From the NCBI RefSeq assembly GCF_030643905.1, contig NZ_CP121446.1:2356001-2420000 (forward strand): 64,000 bases of DNA, read 5' to 3'. Source of the stretch: Flavobacterium sp. IMCC34852. GTDB taxonomy: Bacteria > Bacteroidota > Bacteroidia > Flavobacteriales > Flavobacteriaceae. Shown one piece after another: positions 62,507 through 64,000 of the stretch (its first letter is position 1; the number at the start of each line of letters is the position of its first letter). A program made the position numbers and the translations under genes. The notes under the pieces were generated by a model. That model saw only the letters and a list, made by a program, of their open reading frames with translations, was not told where the DNA came from and did no database searches.

Positions 62507-63523
62507 ATGAAAAAAATGCTAATCTTAACACTAGTTACTTTTTTAGTAATTAGTTGTAGCAGTGAAGACGATTCAAGCTCAGTCAATCCGGAGGATTTAT
62601 TTAGAGTAGAAACATCCTCAGTTAATAATTTAGGGCACCAATCAGCAACTGTTTTTGGACGTTTTGGTCCTACTTATATAGCTGGGGTTTCCGCTTACGG
62701 TATATGTTATGGTTTATCCCCTGAGCCAACTACTGCTGGACCTCATACAACAGAAACAAACATCAGCGCTACTTCTGGAGTTTTCTATAGTAACTTAATT
62801 TCCCTTTCTCAAAATACAACATACTACGTTAGAGCCTATGCTACAAACGCTGAGGGAACGTTTTATGGTGAACAAATTACCCTAACTACATTAGGTCAAT
62901 TATTTACAAATGCTGGTTCAGTTACTGATATTGATGGAAATACTTATCCGAGTATCATAATCAACAACAAGCAGTGGATGAAAGAAAATCTGAATGTAAG
63001 TAAATACAGAAATGGGGATGTAATACCCGAGGTAACTGACCCAACACAGTGGGAAGATTTAACCACGGGAGCATGGTGCTACTACGCCAACGAAACAGCC
63101 AACGGAACTACTTATGGAAAATTATACAATTGGTACGCAGTCAATGACCCAAGAGGATTAGCACCTGCAGGTTGGCATGTTGCAACCGATCAAGAATGGA
63201 CAGCATTAACCACATTTTTAGGAGGAAACACTACGGTTGCAGGTGCCAAATTAAGAGATACAGGAGCACTTTGGGCTCCGGAATCTGCTATAGCAACAAA
63301 CCAATCAGGTTTTAGTGCTCTTCCTAGCGGACGAAGCTTCATTACAGTAACACCAACAGGCGAAGATCCTTTCATGTTTATGGGTAAAGTAGCCTATTGG
63401 TGGAGTTCAACTCAGGCAAGCTCGACCTCATCTTACACATTAAATGTAGGCTTCACAAACTCTATAACTAGAAGTTCTATCAGATTTAACGCCGGTCTCG
63501 CAGTGCGTTGTGTCAAAAATTAA
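62507..63523 (+). CDS. FISUMP-domain surface lipoprotein
   Basis: 338 residues. Lipobox FLVISCSSED (C17). A fibronectin III-like domain (about 35-128) follows, then the Fibrobacter succinogenes major paralogous domain: DIDGNTYPSIIINNKQWMKENL, YGKLYNWYAVNDPRGLAPAGWHV, GFSALPSGR and WWSST. These lipoproteins are on the cell surface of Bacteroidota; function unknown. Complete, with a terminator downstream. Confidence 0.88.
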   Translation: MKKMLILTLVTFLVISCSSEDDSSSVNPEDLFRVETSSVNNLGHQSATVFGRFGPTYIAGVSAYGICYGLSPEPTTAGPHTTETNISATSGVFYSNLISLSQNTTYYVRAYATNAEGTFYGEQITLTTLGQLFTNAGSVTDIDGNTYPSIIINNKQWMKENLNVSKYRNGDVIPEVTDPTQWEDLTTGAWCYYANETANGTTYGKLYNWYAVNDPRGLAPAGWHVATDQEWTALTTFLGGNTTVAGAKLRDTGALWAPESAIATNQSGFSALPSGRSFITVTPTGEDPFMFMGKVAYWWSSTQASSTSSYTLNVGFTNSITRSSIRFNAGLAVRCVKN

Positions 63524-63563
63524 TGCTGTTTTTACAGTAGTTTTTAAATAACTTTAAAATAAA

Positions 63564-63593
63564 ACAACCCCAAGCAATAATGCTTGGGGTTGT
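63564..63593. terminator. Hairpin terminator after the FISUMP gene
   Basis: ACAACCCCAAGCA-ataa-TGCTTGGGGTTGT, a perfect 13-bp stem; the T-run is short. Confidence 0.75.
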
Positions 63594-63760
63594 TATTTTC
63601 TAAATCAATTAGGTCGTTTTTGATTAACATCTTTAATACTTCAACAATATGGCTTTTCAATTTAGCATAACTATCGATAACAATTTCTTTATGATTAATC
63701 TTAATCAAAATACATATATCCAAATCTCGTAATTCATTCTCAAAATAAACTTATACTACT
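63594..63760 (-). pseudogene. Possible gene remnant at the right edge
   Basis: A minus-strand frame reads YFENELRDLDICILIKINHK, then SYAKLKSHIVEVLKMLIKND and runs into the terminator hairpin; it has no start codon. Low-complexity A/T-rich sequence fills the rest to the window end, where I see no gene. Confidence 0.25.
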
Positions 63761-64000
63761 GTTGATAGTTGTTTCTACTATTAATTGAAATATATCTTTA
63801 CATTTTTTACTTAAACTTACATGAATGAATTATACTATTACATATGATTAAAATAATTTATTAAAAAAAAGTAATTAAACAAATCTTTTGAAGTTACTAT
63901 TTACATGATAAGGTTGAACAAATTATACAATCATTTACAAAGAGTAAAGATAAAGACCATAATTAAATCACTATTTTTAATCTTTTTTTTCTTCAACTTA

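Noticed and set aside
41645..64000. Right attachment site as a direct repeat of the tRNA-Ser 3' end
   Set aside because: No copy of the T-arm/acceptor sequence was seen by eye up to the window end; it may lie beyond.
1..64000. CRISPR arrays or retron-type reverse transcriptase
   Set aside because: No regularly spaced 25-40 base repeats and no reverse transcriptase motif were found; the short tandem repeats have no spacers.

Overview
The window looks like chromosome of a Flavobacterium-type member of the Bacteroidota. Supporting signs are: many TAnnTTTG -7 boxes in front of genes and almost no Shine-Dalgarno sequences; a type IX secretion sorting domain; a RibB with a decayed GTP cyclohydrolase domain; a Tpx-DgkA-FtsK-LolA-LptF/G-RibB gene order; and intergenic repeats of a kind common in this genus.

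Positions 1-14574 are catabolic. An MHS-family transporter (cut by the left edge), an outer-membrane porin and a small zinc-ribbon/HTH protein lie on the minus strand. A plus-strand cluster follows: flavin reductase, a fused FAD hydroxylase/old-yellow-enzyme reductase acting on an aryl-CoA, an aryl-CoA ligase, a hotdog thioesterase, a nitrilase-superfamily hydrolase, a gentisate-type cupin dioxygenase, an FAH-family hydrolase and a maleate isomerase. Together they describe uptake of an ortho-substituted benzoate (salicylate or anthranilate), activation to the CoA ester, 5-hydroxylation, thioester release, ring cleavage, hydrolysis to a C4 acid plus pyruvate, and isomerisation to fumarate, with no glutathione-dependent step. 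A two-gene unit (small membrane protein plus retropepsin-like protease with PDZ) interrupts the operon.

Positions 14665-41320 are ordinary chromosome: OsmC, VIT1-type transporter, MBOAT/SGNH acyl-transfer pair, a trypsin-like protein without signal peptide, secreted M28 peptidase and LRR protein, Cys/Met PLP enzyme with an Lrp regulator, dihydrolipoyl dehydrogenase, a six-gene arsenic-resistance operon with its ArsR, and the Tpx-to-RibB block.

A tRNA-Ser(UGA) at 41645-41729 marks the left end of an integrated island. Integrase, an unknown protein and an excisionase-like HTH come first. Then follow cargo genes that look like defence: an Abi_C protein, an HNH-GHKL fusion bracketed by attC-like sequence, a TPR/protein-kinase pair, a bacterial ubiquitin-like operon (triple beta-grasp-E2 fusion, JAB-E1 fusion, DUF6527), a divergent XRE/ImmA regulator pair with a perfect operator palindrome, and a probable small RNA between them. 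A five-gene operon (phospholipase D-like, FAD-SLDH small subunit, GMC oxidoreductase, VioB-type ferritin-like protein, PhnD-like binding protein without signal peptide) follows. I do not recognise this combination as a known system; it is the best candidate for something undescribed. The island grades into decayed gene remnants (61700-62400) and a FISUMP-domain lipoprotein. The right att site was not found in the window.
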